The notes: a model not told the origin generated them from the sequence alone. A DNA stretch of 64,000 nt from Flavobacterium sp. 90 (GCF_004339525.1 NZ_SMGE01000001.1:6200001-6264000), one strand, 5' to 3'; shown: positions 17,232 to 26,149, counted from the stretch's first letter. Translations and numbers: made by a program.

Positions 17232-18209
17232 CTAAAATCCGCTTGGTTTCAAATGTAAACCTGTGGTTTCTTCTAATCCGAACATTAAATTCATATTTTG
17301 AATTGCTTGTCCTGAAGCACCTTTGGTTAAGTTATCAATGATTGAAGTGATTAAAATCCGGTTTCCTTTTTTCAATAAACTAATGATACATTTGTTGGTT
17401 TGAACGACTTGTTTCATATTGATATTTGTCGTTGTAACCGTTACAAAAGGCTCATTTTTATAGAAATCTTGGTATTTGTCTACTAAATCTTCTAAGCTTT
17501 CTTCAGAAGTTGTATATAATGTTGCAAAAATTCCTCTTGTAAAATCACCTCTATTCGGAACAAAAATTAATTCATCTGAATAATCTGCTTGCAATTGATT
17601 TACACTTTGATTGATTTCTCCCAAATGTTGATGTTCAAAAGCTTTGTAATGAGACATATTATTGTTTCTCCAACTAAAATGCGAAGTTTCAGCAAGACTT
17701 ACACCTGCACCTGTACTTCCGGTTGTGGCATTAATATGAACGTCAGATTTTAATAGATTATTTTTTGCTAATGGCAATAAAGCCAATTGAATCGCTGTTG
17801 CAAAACAACCTGGATTTGCTATATAGTTTGCTTTTTTAATCTCTGATTTATTCAATTCAGGTAATCCGTAAACGAATTCTTTTCCATCGAAAATAGCGTC
17901 TTTAGTTAGTCTAAAATCATTTCCTAAATCGATAATTTTAGTATGACTCGCAAACTTGTTTTCTTCCAAAAATGAAATAGATTTTCCGTGACCTAAACAC
18001 AAGAAAACTACATTTACATCAGGATTTACAACATCTGTAAAGTTCATTTCGATATCTCCCATCAAATCATGGTGCGCCACAGAAAGCGGTTTACCCGAAT
18101 TTGTCGTGCTGTAAACAAAGTCAATGTTTACCTTGGGGTGATACATCAAGATTCTGATAAGTTCTCCGGCCGTGTAGCCCGAACCACCAATTATTCCAAC
18201 ATTAATCAT
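17232..18209 (-). CDS. argC: N-acyl-gamma-glutamyl-phosphate reductase
   Basis: 325 residues. It reduces N-acylglutamyl phosphate to the semialdehyde with NADPH. The nucleotide loop GIIGGSGYTAGELIRIL (5-21) and catalytic cysteine C135 in NPGCFATA are clear; ATTGSTGAG and HRHLGEI-like (HQHLGEI) active-site segments follow. Its start codon lies within the end of argG (8-bp overlap), so the two are translationally coupled. Confidence 0.96.
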   Translation of the reverse strand: MINVGIIGGSGYTAGELIRILMYHPKVNIDFVYSTTNSGKPLSVAHHDLMGDIEMNFTDVVNPDVNVVFLCLGHGKSISFLEENKFASHTKIIDLGNDFRLTKDAIFDGKEFVYGLPELNKSEIKKANYIANPGCFATAIQLALLPLAKNNLLKSDVHINATTGSTGAGVSLAETSHFSWRNNNMSHYKAFEHQHLGEINQSVNQLQADYSDELIFVPNRGDFTRGIFATLYTTSEESLEDLVDKYQDFYKNEPFVTVTTTNINMKQVVQTNKCIISLLKKGNRILITSIIDNLTKGASGQAIQNMNLMFGLEETTGLHLKPSGF

Positions 18210-19395
18210 GAGTCAAATGGTTTACTGATGAAAATATATTTTGTGCATTTCCAAGAATTTTAATAAATCCTTTAGCATCGTCAGAAGTCCACGCATTATT
18301 CATTTCTCCGTATTGACCAAAACCTGTGTTCATCAAATCGTTTTTAGATTCGATTCCGTCAAGCGAAAAATGATATGGTTTTAATGAAACTGTTACGGTT
18401 CCGTTTACTGTTTTTTGAGTGTCTTGAAAGAAAGTTTCGATGTTTCTCATTACAGGATCCAAAAACTGACCTTCGTGAAATAACATTCCGTACCAGTTTC
18501 CTAGTTGTTCTTTCCAGTATTGTTGCCATTTACCAAGTGTGTGTTTCTCTAATAAATGATGCGCTTTGATAATGATTAAAGGTGCAGCAGCTTCAAAACC
18601 AACCCTTCCTTTGATTCCGATAATAGTATCTCCAACGTGAATATCTCTACCAATTGCATAAGCATTTGCCAGTTTTTCAAGTTTTACAATATTATTTTCA
18701 GGTAAGTCTTTTTTACCATTTAATGCTACTAATTCTCCTTGTTCGAAATGTAAAGTCACTTTTTCTTCTCCTTCTTTTTGCAATTGCGAAGGATAAGCTT
18801 CACTTGGTAACGGTTGGCTTGAAGTTAAAGTTTCTTTTCCTCCAACGCTTGTTCCCCAAAGTCCTTTATTGATTGAATATTGTGCTTTTTCCCAAGAATA
18901 ATGTACTCCATTTTGAGCCAAGTAATCTACTTCTTCTTGTCTTGATAATTTTAAATCTCTAATTGGTGTAATAATTTCAATTTCCGGAGCAATGGTTTGG
19001 AAAATTAAATCAAAACGAATCTGATCATTTCCTGCACCTGTACTTCCGTGTGCAATTGCGCTTGCTCCTACTTTTTTAGCATATTTTATAGCTTCAATTG
19101 CCTGAAAAACACGTTCTGCACTTACTGATAATGGATATGTATTGTTTTTTAATACGTTTCCGAAAATCAAATATTTTATAGCTTTATCATAATATTTGTC
19201 AATGATAGTCAAATTGGCGTGTTGTGCGCTTCCTAATTCGTAAGCTCTTTTTTCAATTGCTGATAATTCTTCAGCATCAAATCCTCCTGTATCTACAAGT
19301 ACGGTGTGAACTTCGTATCCTTTTTCATTTTTTAAATATTTCAAACAATACGAGGTATCTAATCCTCCACTATAAGCTAATACAACTTTTTTCAT
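18202..19395 (-). CDS. argG: Argininosuccinate synthase
   Basis: 397 residues. It joins citrulline and aspartate using ATP. The PP-loop AYSGGLDTSYCLKYL (8-22) is at the N-terminus, and HGSTGAGNDQIRFD and the GRDIHVGDTIIGIKGR region are conserved. The length is typical. It follows the GNAT gene by 64 bp and overlaps argC by 8 bp. Because the deacylase acts on acylcitrulline, the substrate here is free citrulline as usual. Confidence 0.97.
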   Translation of the reverse strand: MKKVVLAYSGGLDTSYCLKYLKNEKGYEVHTVLVDTGGFDAEELSAIEKRAYELGSAQHANLTIIDKYYDKAIKYLIFGNVLKNNTYPLSVSAERVFQAIEAIKYAKKVGASAIAHGSTGAGNDQIRFDLIFQTIAPEIEIITPIRDLKLSRQEEVDYLAQNGVHYSWEKAQYSINKGLWGTSVGGKETLTSSQPLPSEAYPSQLQKEGEEKVTLHFEQGELVALNGKKDLPENNIVKLEKLANAYAIGRDIHVGDTIIGIKGRVGFEAAAPLIIIKAHHLLEKHTLGKWQQYWKEQLGNWYGMLFHEGQFLDPVMRNIETFFQDTQKTVNGTVTVSLKPYHFSLDGIESKNDLMNTGFGQYGEMNNAWTSDDAKGFIKILGNAQNIFSSVNHLTHD

Positions 19396-19459
19396 TTTTT
19401 ATAATTTAGGCTAATACTTTCGTATGTAGCAAGTTTGAGATTTCTTTTTTAATTTATTC

Positions 19460-20101
19460 TTAGGTTAAAAAGATAAACGACAATAGTTTATTTAAGAATA
19501 AGGCTTGTTTTATTTTCTTTAATCTGCTTAAAACAGCTTCGTTAAAAGGATGTCTTGGCGGATCTTTTTGTTTTTCTTTCGGGTCGTACAACATTCCGGT
19601 GCAAAGACACATTTTGTTTTCTTTGCTTTGCAAAATTTGGTAATTGGTACATGTTTTACAACCTGCCCAAAAGCTAGGATCTGTTGTAAGTTCAGAGAAA
19701 GGCACAGGTTTATATCCTAAATCAGAGTTGATTTTCATTACAGCCAAACCGGTTGTAATTCCAAATATTTTAGCATCTGGATATCTTTTTAGAGAATAGT
19801 CAAAAACCTTGGATTTGATCTTTTTTGCCAAGCCTAAACTTCTATAATCCGGATGTACAATTAAGCCCGAATGTGCCACGAACTTGCCGTGTTGCCAACT
19901 TTCGATATAACAAAAACCTGCAAATTTTCCATCTGCTAAAGCAATCATTGCATCACCACTCGACATTTTTTTCTGAATGTATTCAGGAGTTCTTTTAGCA
20001 ATCCCAGTACCTCTTAATAAGGCAGATGATTCTATTGTATCGCAAATTTCCTGTGCGAATTTAAAGTGTTCTTCCTGAGTAACAACAATAGAGATTTTCA
20101 T
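19460..20101 (-). CDS. GNAT acyltransferase heading the arginine cluster; possible acylglutamate synthase
   Basis: 213 residues. A GNAT core is visible (AMIALADGKFAGFCYIESW, then SGLIVHPDYRSLGLAKKIK, the acyl-CoA loop, residues 78-97). The C-terminal part holds four cysteines, C148-x2-C151 and C165-x-C167, a pattern that could bind a metal. It is the first gene after the cluster promoter, and no ArgA or ArgJ is in the window, so I infer that it makes N-acetyl- or N-succinylglutamate. This is a context argument only. The final 15 residues (LFLNKLLSFIFLT) are hydrophobic and may be a non-conserved tail. Confidence 0.75.
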   Translation of the reverse strand: MKISIVVTQEEHFKFAQEICDTIESSALLRGTGIAKRTPEYIQKKMSSGDAMIALADGKFAGFCYIESWQHGKFVAHSGLIVHPDYRSLGLAKKIKSKVFDYSLKRYPDAKIFGITTGLAVMKINSDLGYKPVPFSELTTDPSFWAGCKTCTNYQILQSKENKMCLCTGMLYDPKEKQKDPPRHPFNEAVLSRLKKIKQALFLNKLLSFIFLT

Positions 20102-20257
20102 TTCAATAGTTGAAGTTAGAGTTAAAAATTAAAACGTATTGTTTAGTTTGAAATCCTGAATTCAATCCAATAAAAATAGACAAAAAAGAAGTAACATTCT
20201 CAAAATCAAAAACTTGACTAAGAAAATTCAAAAAATAATATATACTTTTAGGATATG

Positions 20258-20274
20258 TTTGTCCAATGGACAAA
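20258..20274. promoter_or_regulatory. Operator-like palindrome in the arginine leader (proximal)
   Basis: TTTGTCC-AAT-GGACAAA, a perfect 7-bp inverted repeat, about 157 bp before the GNAT start. It shares its half-site with 20380-20394. It could be a protein-binding site or an mRNA hairpin. Confidence 0.4.
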
Positions 20275-20333
20275 TTATGTGATTTCAAAATGAAAAATGA
20301 ATATAAATAAATACGCGGCGAAAAACTCTGTGA

Positions 20334-20394
20334 ATACTATAGAGATAGTATCCGTACTTCGGGAGAAGTTACAGGTGAGTTTGTCCGTGACAAA
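20334..20394 (-). promoter_or_regulatory. Run of three hairpins at the 5' end of the arginine leader
   Basis: Read on the plus strand: ATACTAT-AGAG-ATAGTAT (20334-20351), ACTTC-GGGA-GAAGT (20356-20369) and TTTGTC-CGT-GACAAA (20380-20394). All are predicted to be in the transcribed leader, 30-90 nt after the likely start site. The close packing of three hairpins in an AT-rich leader suggests a structured regulatory RNA. I do not recognise a known riboswitch. No arginine-rich leader peptide is seen, so classic attenuation is not supported. Confidence 0.45.
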
Positions 20395-20429
20395 GAAGTT
20401 ATATGTAAACTTATTTTATTCATCGCTTG

Positions 20430-20457
20430 CAAAAGTACACTATTTTTTAATTCACAA
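20430..20457 (-). promoter_or_regulatory. Promoter of the arginine cluster
   Basis: On the minus strand TTG (20457-20455), 17 nt, then TACTTTTG (20437-20430). This fits the Bacteroidota TTG-N17..23-TAnnTTTG consensus fully. Transcription would start near 20423 and leave a leader of about 320 nt before the GNAT ATG at 20101. Confidence 0.7.
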
Positions 20458-20554
20458 AACAAAAAATTAAAATTCTAACATTTTTTTAATGTAATGTTAT
20501 TTTTTTTAAGGCTCTGAGGTTCTGAGGTACTGAGGTTCTAAGTTTTTTTTAAAA

Positions 20555-20680
20555 CCTGAAACTTGAAACCTGAAACTTAGAACTTGAAACTTAGAACTTG
20601 AAACTTAGAACTTGAAACTTAGAACTTGAAACTTAGAACTTGAAACTTAGAACTTGAAACTTGAAACCGGAAACTTGGAA
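20555..20680. repeat. 14-bp tandem array, six perfect units plus degenerate flanks
   Basis: GAAACTTAGAACTT is repeated six times without change from 20572 to 20655; related units (GAAACCT, GAAACTTG) flank it. It lies between the arginine promoter and the terminator of the M1 peptidase gene. There are no unique spacers, so it is not a CRISPR. Confidence 0.95.
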
Positions 20681-20693
20681 TCTAAAACAAAAC

Positions 20694-20733
20694 AAAAAAC
20701 CCGATAGTTACAGAATAACTATCGGGTTTTAAA
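20694..20733. terminator. Terminator of the M1 peptidase gene
   Basis: A perfect 15-bp stem AAAACCCGATAGTTA / TAACTATCGGGTTTT around CAGAA, with an A-rich left edge giving T residues on the minus strand. It lies 30 bp beyond the peptidase stop. Confidence 0.85.
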
Positions 20734-20760
20734 TATTTTAGTATTGGATATTTCTAATTC

Positions 20761-23028
20761 TTACTTAGTAAACGGAATCGATTGTCCGTTGCCTAAAATT
20801 ATCATATCAAAACCTGTTTTTGCTTCATTAAACTTAAATTTTAATCCAGCAGAAGTTGATTCAAATGTATCTTTTTCGTTCTCTACCGGTGTTACAGGAA
20901 ACTTTGGATAGTTTGTAATCTCAGCAGTTAATGTGCTGTTTTTTTCTGTAAATTCAATTTTAAGCGGCGCTTTAGTTGTTGAATATACTCCTAAATAACC
21001 GTCTAAAATTATGTCTTTTTCTATTGTACTTTTTCCGGCTGTCCAGATATTATTTGCTTCATTATGATCCGGAAAAACATGATCAGGATCAAGCGTTATA
21101 CTTTGAATTTCTTCTGTAGAATCATGTTTAAATGACCACACATTGTTACGTTGCCATACTTCTACAGGAACCGTAACTCTTGAAACTTTACCACTTTTTC
21201 CTTTAACATCTACAACGATTGGCATTGGCATTTTATCAAAATTTTCAACTGTAATTACAACTCCTTTTGACGGATCGTTTTTTACATATTTAATTGAATT
21301 TATACCTTGGTCAAAACGCCAGTTGTTAACGTACCAGCTTCTCCAGAACCAACTTAAGTCTTCACCTGCAACATTCTCCATAGATCTGAAAAAGTCATCC
21401 GGTTGTGGATGTTTGTAAGCCCAACGCTCTACATAAGTACGGAAAGCAGTATCAAAACGCTCTTTTCCTAGTATTTGTTCTCTTAAGATTATTAATCCTG
21501 AACTTGGCTTGAAATAACATAACATACCAATATTTGCTTCCTTCATATTATCAGGAGAACTCATGATAGTTTCTAAATCAGGTCTTGTAAAAGGCTCTGC
21601 TTCTTTGTGCAAATCTGATGGTGGATCATTATATTCGCCTTTATTAAATTCTGCAGTACTTAATGAGTTTATAAAAGTATTAAAACCTTCGTCCATCCAG
21701 GCAAACAATCTCTCGTTTGAACCTACAATCATAGGAAACCAAATGTGTCCGAATTCGTGATCTGTAACTCCCCATAAATCTTTTCCTTTAGATTCCCATC
21801 CGCAGAAAACAATCCCTGGATATTCCATTCCACCTTCATTTCCTGCTACGTTTGTTGCTACAGGATAAGGATATTCAAACCATCTTTTAGAATAGTTTTC
21901 AATCGCTGCTTTTACATATTCGGTAGAACGACCGTAACCATCTTTTCCGTCACTTTCAACAGGATAAGCTGATAATGCTAATACTTTTTTACCACTTGGT
22001 AAGTTAATTTTAGCTCCATCTAAAATAAAAGCCGGAGATGATGCCCAAGAAAAATCACGTGCATTTTTTATTTGATAATGCCATGTTTTTACAGCCGTAG
22101 CATTTGTAGTCGCGGTTGCAGCGACTTCAGAAGCAGAACGAATCGTAACTGTTTTATCGCTTTGAGAAGCTTCTTTGTAACGCTTAAATTGTTCAGCAGG
22201 TAATACTTCTGCTCCATTTAATAGTTCTCCAGAACCTACAACGTAATGATTTGCAGGAGTTGTAATTTTTACATCAAAATCTCCGTACTCCAAATAAAAC
22301 TCAGAAGCACCTAAATAAGGAGCTGTATTCCAACCTCTTACATCATCATACACACACATACGTGGGTACCATTGTGCAATTGTGAAAATCTTACCATTTT
22401 TAGTTTCTAAAACTCCCATTCTGTCAGATCCTTCAAAAGGAGCGATGAACGAAAATTCAATTTTAATTTTTACAGAACCTCCTTTTGAAGCTAATTCTTC
22501 AGGAAGAAAAACTTGCATTCTGGTATCTGTAATTACATATTTTGCTTCAACTTCTGTTTTTTTCTTTCCAACAGAAATTACTTTTACTGATTTTATTTTA
22601 TTTCCTCCGTCAAAAACCTGACCTTGAGCTCCGTTACGACTTCCTGTTAAAGGCACAATAGCGTTTCCTCTTGAATCTGCTTTGAATAAATTTTGATCTA
22701 AATACATCCAAACAAATGACAATTTATCCGGACTATTATTAGTATATGTAACTTCGTCTGTACCAATAATTTCGTTTGTAGTTCCGTTTAGCTTTGCTGT
22801 AATCTGATAATCAGCTCTGTTTTGCCAATACTCAACTCCTGGCTGACCGCTTGCAGAGCGCGTAGGCGTACCGTTTTTAGTGTAAAAATTTGGTGCAAAC
22901 GCATCATGATAATTGTAATTATTAACTGGATTTACTGCTGTCCCCGCAGGCGTTTGTTGCGCCCAAACAGAAGAAATTCCAACAAAGAAAGCCATGGTTA
23001 AAAGGCCTTTTAAGGAATGCTTTTTCAT
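20761..23028 (-). CDS. Secreted M1 family zinc metallopeptidase
   Basis: 755 residues from the ATG at 23028, which opens the signal peptide [17 protein letters not shown] and is preferred over an in-frame codon 24 nt upstream. The gluzincin motif HEFGH (424-428) with the third ligand glutamate 19 residues on (WMDEGFN, E447) and the exopeptidase-type loop GGMEYPG (399-405) mark the M1 aminopeptidase family. The N-terminal domain before the catalytic part is beta-rich, as in the family. It probably trims peptides in the periplasm or outside the cell. No type IX sorting tail is seen at the C-terminus. It is monocistronic. Confidence 0.92.
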   Translation of the reverse strand: MKKHSLKGLLTMAFFVGISSVWAQQTPAGTAVNPVNNYNYHDAFAPNFYTKNGTPTRSASGQPGVEYWQNRADYQITAKLNGTTNEIIGTDEVTYTNNSPDKLSFVWMYLDQNLFKADSRGNAIVPLTGSRNGAQGQVFDGGNKIKSVKVISVGKKKTEVEAKYVITDTRMQVFLPEELASKGGSVKIKIEFSFIAPFEGSDRMGVLETKNGKIFTIAQWYPRMCVYDDVRGWNTAPYLGASEFYLEYGDFDVKITTPANHYVVGSGELLNGAEVLPAEQFKRYKEASQSDKTVTIRSASEVAATATTNATAVKTWHYQIKNARDFSWASSPAFILDGAKINLPSGKKVLALSAYPVESDGKDGYGRSTEYVKAAIENYSKRWFEYPYPVATNVAGNEGGMEYPGIVFCGWESKGKDLWGVTDHEFGHIWFPMIVGSNERLFAWMDEGFNTFINSLSTAEFNKGEYNDPPSDLHKEAEPFTRPDLETIMSSPDNMKEANIGMLCYFKPSSGLIILREQILGKERFDTAFRTYVERWAYKHPQPDDFFRSMENVAGEDLSWFWRSWYVNNWRFDQGINSIKYVKNDPSKGVVITVENFDKMPMPIVVDVKGKSGKVSRVTVPVEVWQRNNVWSFKHDSTEEIQSITLDPDHVFPDHNEANNIWTAGKSTIEKDIILDGYLGVYSTTKAPLKIEFTEKNSTLTAEITNYPKFPVTPVENEKDTFESTSAGLKFKFNEAKTGFDMIILGNGQSIPFTK

Positions 23029-23214
23029 ATTTTTTAGCTGTTTATGTAGCAAATTAATGAAAAAAAAAGCTATCTACAGAGAAAACCTAAAAGATAAATT
23101 TAATTTTAGCAAAAATTTATCAAAAAAATATTTTAAGGCTTTTTCTTAGAAAAATAAAATTTATAAAATACATTTACATTCCTATAAAATTTAATTCACT
23201 TCAACTATAAAAAA

Positions 23215-24066
23215 TTGAATACAACTATTTCAAATTCACAGATAAGTGCTTCTATTAAACATGCCGGAGCAGAATTATTTTCATTAAAAAACAATCAGAA
23301 TAAAGAATTCATCTGGGAAGGTAATCCTGATTTCTGGGGAAAACATTCTCCTGTTCTTTTTCCGATTGTAGGAACTTTAAAAAACAACACTTATACTATT
23401 AACGGAACTGAATATCAATTACCAAGACACGGTTTTGCTCGTGATATGGAATTTCAATTGATCGAAAAAACCGAAAATAGTGCCGTTTTTTCATTAAAAT
23501 ATAATGAGGAAACATTGAAAAAATACCCTTTCTCATTTGAATTACAACTTATTTATACGCTTCAGGAATCTACATTAGACATTGAATACAAAGTAATTAA
23601 TGAAGGTGATTCTAAAATGCCTTTTTCTATTGGAGCTCATCCTGCAATAGCTTTACCTGAAGCTTTTGAAAATTATGCGCTTGATTTTGAAGTAAATGAA
23701 GTTCTGGAATATTATATTTTAGAAAATGATTTAATTTCAAACAAAACAGAGGTTTTAGAAAGCACCGATAGTTTAGTTCCTTTAAATTATAAATTATTTG
23801 AAAACGATGCTTTAATCTTCAAAACATTACAATCAAATTCACTTACAATCCTCGAGAATTCGAAACCTTATGTAAAAGTTGCTTTTGAAGATTTTCCTAG
23901 TTTAGGAATCTGGACTAAAGAAAATGCTCCATTTATCTGTATTGAGCCTTGGCTTGGATATTCAGACACAGCTGAAAAATCTGGTGATTTATTTGAAAAA
24001 GAAGGCATTTTAGTTTTGGATGCTAATCAAACTTTCCAAGCAAAATTTAGTATACACATATTATAA
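23215..24066 (+). CDS. Aldose 1-epimerase family protein (LacX-like)
   Basis: 283 residues starting with TTG at 23215; no in-frame ATG precedes the conserved N-terminus (ISNSQISASIKHAGAEL), so the TTG is the best choice. The GalM/LacX fold is shown by SLKNNQNKEFIWEGNPDFW, LFPIVGTL, PRHGFARD (a likely active-site histidine) and GAHPAIALP. Such enzymes interconvert alpha and beta anomers of sugars or act on hexose phosphates. Followed after 11 bp by a GNAT gene, probably co-transcribed. Confidence 0.88.
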   Translation: MNTTISNSQISASIKHAGAELFSLKNNQNKEFIWEGNPDFWGKHSPVLFPIVGTLKNNTYTINGTEYQLPRHGFARDMEFQLIEKTENSAVFSLKYNEETLKKYPFSFELQLIYTLQESTLDIEYKVINEGDSKMPFSIGAHPAIALPEAFENYALDFEVNEVLEYYILENDLISNKTEVLESTDSLVPLNYKLFENDALIFKTLQSNSLTILENSKPYVKVAFEDFPSLGIWTKENAPFICIEPWLGYSDTAEKSGDLFEKEGILVLDANQTFQAKFSIHIL

Positions 24067-24077
24067 AAAGTAAAGAA

Positions 24078-24626
24078 ATGCTAGAATTCAATTTTAATCC
24101 ATTTCCGGTTATAGAAACGGAACGTTTGATATTAAGAAGAGTTTCAAATGATGATGCTCATGATATTTTCATATTGCGTTCAAATCCTGAAACAATGAAA
24201 TTCATCCCAAGACCTTTGTTGAAAAGTGCTGAAGATGCTCTTGTTCTTATTCAAGAGATTGAAGGTAAGATAAATACAAATATTGGTATAAATTGGGCAA
24301 TTACACTAAAAGACAACCCTAAACTACTTGGCATAATTGGCTATTACAGAATGCAACCTGAAAATTATCGTGCTGAAATTGGATATATTTTGTTACCTGA
24401 ATTTCATGGAAAAGGAATAATTCCTGAGGCTGTAAACCGATTAATTAAATTTGGTTTTGAAGATTTAAAATTACATTCGATAGAAGCCGTTATTGATCCT
24501 GAGAATTTTGCCTCTGAAAAAGTACTGCAAAAATGCGGCTTTGTAAAAGAAGCTCATTTAAAAGAATCTGATTTTTATGAAGGACGTTTTTTAGATAAGG
24601 TAATTTACTCATTATTAGAAAAGTAA
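24078..24626 (+). CDS. RimJ/RimL-type GNAT acetyltransferase
   Basis: 182 residues. The N-terminus ETERLILRRVSNDDAHDIF and the acetyl-CoA region AEIGYILLPEFHGKGIIPEAV are the normal pattern of the family acting on protein N-termini or small amines. VIDPENFASEKVLQKCGF is the conserved C-terminal segment. The substrate cannot be read from the sequence. It follows the epimerase gene closely. Confidence 0.88.
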   Translation: MLEFNFNPFPVIETERLILRRVSNDDAHDIFILRSNPETMKFIPRPLLKSAEDALVLIQEIEGKINTNIGINWAITLKDNPKLLGIIGYYRMQPENYRAEIGYILLPEFHGKGIIPEAVNRLIKFGFEDLKLHSIEAVIDPENFASEKVLQKCGFVKEAHLKESDFYEGRFLDKVIYSLLEK

Positions 24627-24703
24627 TTCCACTGGCTGTTTCTTACAGAAAAAACTTTATTAAAAATAGAGACCACGAAACAATAGTAAGTATTCTTATG
24701 CGT

Positions 24704-24711
24704 TATATTTG
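24704..24711 (+). promoter_or_regulatory. Candidate -7 box of the DUF3575 gene
   Basis: TATATTTG matches TAnnTTTG, 46 nt before the ATG at 24758. The leader contains the short palindrome ATGCAGCCTGCAT. No TTG is seen at the right distance. Confidence 0.4.
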
Positions 24712-24757
24712 CACCCAAAATAATTAATGCAGCCTGCATTTCTTTATAATATGCCAC

Positions 24758-25312
24758 ATGAAAAAATTACTGATTCTTCTTGTTCTTTTCTTTACAATAC
24801 ATTCACAAAGTCAAACTTTTATTAAATTTAATGCGGCTACAGCTTTAATAGGTGTGCCAAATGTTGGTATTGAAACCAGTATTGGAGAGAAAACTACTTT
24901 TAGTTTTGATGTAATGGCTTCTTTTTGGAAATCATTTAATGGCCATAACCCTATGGAATTCTATACGTTCACTCCTGAAATTCGTTATCATTTCAAAGAA
25001 AAGTATAATGGTTTTTATGCTGGCTTTAATGCTGGTCCTGACTTTTATCAAATTCAAAAATGGAATTACTGGGACACGAACAAATACGAACACGGTTTTG
25101 GTTATCGAGTAGGTGTTACAATTGGATACAATATCAAATTAAGCGATAAATTTTTACTAGATATTTTTGCAGGTGGTGGCTGGCATCAAGGTTTTTATCA
25201 TGGATATTACAATGATGGAACTCCGGGAAGATATGAAAAAGCTCCAAACTGGAACAAAAGTGGCGAATGGCTTCCGTATCGTGGCGGTGTTATGATTTCT
25301 TATAAATTGTAA
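24758..25312 (+). CDS. Outer-membrane beta-barrel protein, DUF3575-like
   Basis: 184 residues. A signal peptide (MKKLLILLVLFFTIHSQSQ) is followed by alternating aromatic beta strands such as YTFTPEIRYHFKEKYNGFYAGF and ending in GGVMISYKL, with a terminal hydrophobic residue, as in small outer-membrane barrels. The pattern NVGIETSIGEKTTFSFD fits DUF3575. The role is unknown. It converges with the VF530 gene with no gap between the two stops. Confidence 0.75.
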   Translation: MKKLLILLVLFFTIHSQSQTFIKFNAATALIGVPNVGIETSIGEKTTFSFDVMASFWKSFNGHNPMEFYTFTPEIRYHFKEKYNGFYAGFNAGPDFYQIQKWNYWDTNKYEHGFGYRVGVTIGYNIKLSDKFLLDIFAGGGWHQGFYHGYYNDGTPGRYEKAPNWNKSGEWLPYRGGVMISYKL

Positions 25313-25540
25313 TTATTTTGTAAACTTAGGCAGTGATTTTACATATAAATCTTCTACTTTTTTACGAGCCCAATCCGTTTTTCTTAAGAATGTTAAACTT
25401 GATTTTACACTAGGGTTTGACAAAAAGCATTTTACGGGAATCAACTCTCCTAATGTGTCAAAACCATAATGTTCAACTAATGATTCTAAAATTTTTTGAA
25501 GTGTAATTCCGTGTAAAGGATCTTTAGATTGATTCTGCAT
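25313..25540 (-). CDS. VF530 family DNA-binding protein (DUF2132)
   Basis: 75 residues. KDPLHGITLQKILESLVEHYG, then CFLSNPSVKSSLTFLRKTDWARKKVE, are the well-conserved blocks of the VF530 family, small helical proteins reported to bind double-stranded DNA. The whole family length is present. It is monocistronic and its stop abuts the stop of the barrel gene. Confidence 0.92.
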   Translation of the reverse strand: MQNQSKDPLHGITLQKILESLVEHYGFDTLGELIPVKCFLSNPSVKSSLTFLRKTDWARKKVEDLYVKSLPKFTK

Positions 25541-25564
25541 TTTATACTTTTTAGATAATAATAA

Positions 25565-25595
25565 AAAGACCGTGCTTTAAAAAAGTACGGTCTTT
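25565..25595. terminator. Terminator-like hairpin between divergent VF530 and smpB genes
   Basis: AAAGACCGTGCTTT pairs with AAAGTACGGTCTTT (one G-T wobble) around AAA, followed by T runs on both strands. It lies upstream of both neighbours, where a terminator is not expected. It may end an unannotated small RNA or be a repeat. Confidence 0.55.
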
Positions 25596-25680
25596 ATTTT
25601 TTACAAAATTAGTAAATTGAAATCTAAATCAATTAAATCTTTAATTATCTTTAGACATATCAAAGTTTTCCAATTTTGTT

Positions 25681-25688
25681 TACATTTG
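25681..25688 (+). promoter_or_regulatory. -7 box immediately before smpB
   Basis: TACATTTG matches TAnnTTTG and is 5 nt from the smpB ATG at 25694. Transcription would start at or next to the ATG, so the mRNA may be leaderless. Confidence 0.5.
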
Positions 25689-25693
25689 TACTT

Positions 25694-26149
25694 ATGTTAA
25701 AAACAGTCAATATACTTAATAAAAGAGCTCGATTTGATTATGAGATAATCGACACTTATACTGCCGGAATTGTTTTATCCGGAACTGAAATTAAATCAAT
25801 ACGATTAGGCAAAGCTAATATTACCGAAAGTTTCTGCGAATTTAGTAATCTCGAACTTTTTGCGATCAATACCTATATAGAAGAATATTCTTTTGGAAAT
25901 CAATTTAATCATAAATCCAGAAGTGAGAGAAAATTACTTTTGAATAAAAAAGAATTAAAAACTCTTCATAAAAATGTGCAGGCAAAAGGACTTACAATAG
26001 TTCCTTTAAAATTGTTTACCAATGAAAAAGGATTAGCAAAATTGCAAATTGGTCTTTGTAAAGGAAAGAAAAATTACGATAAGCGTGAATCTCTTAAAGA
26101 ACAGGATACCAAACGTGATTTAGATCGAATAAAAAAAGCTTATAACTAA
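25694..26149 (+). CDS. smpB: SsrA-binding protein
   Basis: 151 residues from the ATG at 25694 ([18 protein letters not shown]). An upstream in-frame TTG at 25676 would place the start ahead of the promoter box and is rejected. SmpB binds tmRNA and delivers it to stalled ribosomes. [24 protein letters not shown] is the OB-fold core, and the basic tail [23 protein letters not shown], which enters the empty mRNA channel, is complete. The tmRNA gene itself was not seen in the window. Confidence 0.96.
   Translation: MLKTVNILNKRARFDYEIIDTYTAGIVLSGTEIKSIRLGKANITESFCEFSNLELFAINTYIEEYSFGNQFNHKSRSERKLLLNKKELKTLHKNVQAKGLTIVPLKLFTNEKGLAKLQIGLCKGKKNYDKRESLKEQDTKRDLDRIKKAYN

Larger units (their letters stand above)
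20102..20760. other. 659-bp region: arginine leader, promoter, repeat array and terminator
   Basis: No convincing gene. It holds, from left to right, the leader of the arginine cluster with hairpins (20258-20394), its promoter (20430-20457), an AT-rich stretch, a TTCTGAGG/TTCTAAG simple repeat (20511-20550), the 14-bp array (20555-20680) and the terminator of the M1 peptidase gene (20696-20730). Confidence 0.7.

Noticed and set aside
20103..20288. 61-codon frame just before the GNAT gene, as leader peptide
   Set aside because: Contains no arginine run and overlaps a palindrome and AT-rich leader; no start signal. Left as leader RNA.
20334..20457. Known riboswitch (SAM, TPP, cobalamin types) in the arginine leader
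   Set aside because: The core sequences of these classes are not seen. Reported only as a structured leader.
20555..20680. CRISPR-like array
   Set aside because: Units are contiguous 14-mers without unique spacers and no cas gene is present.
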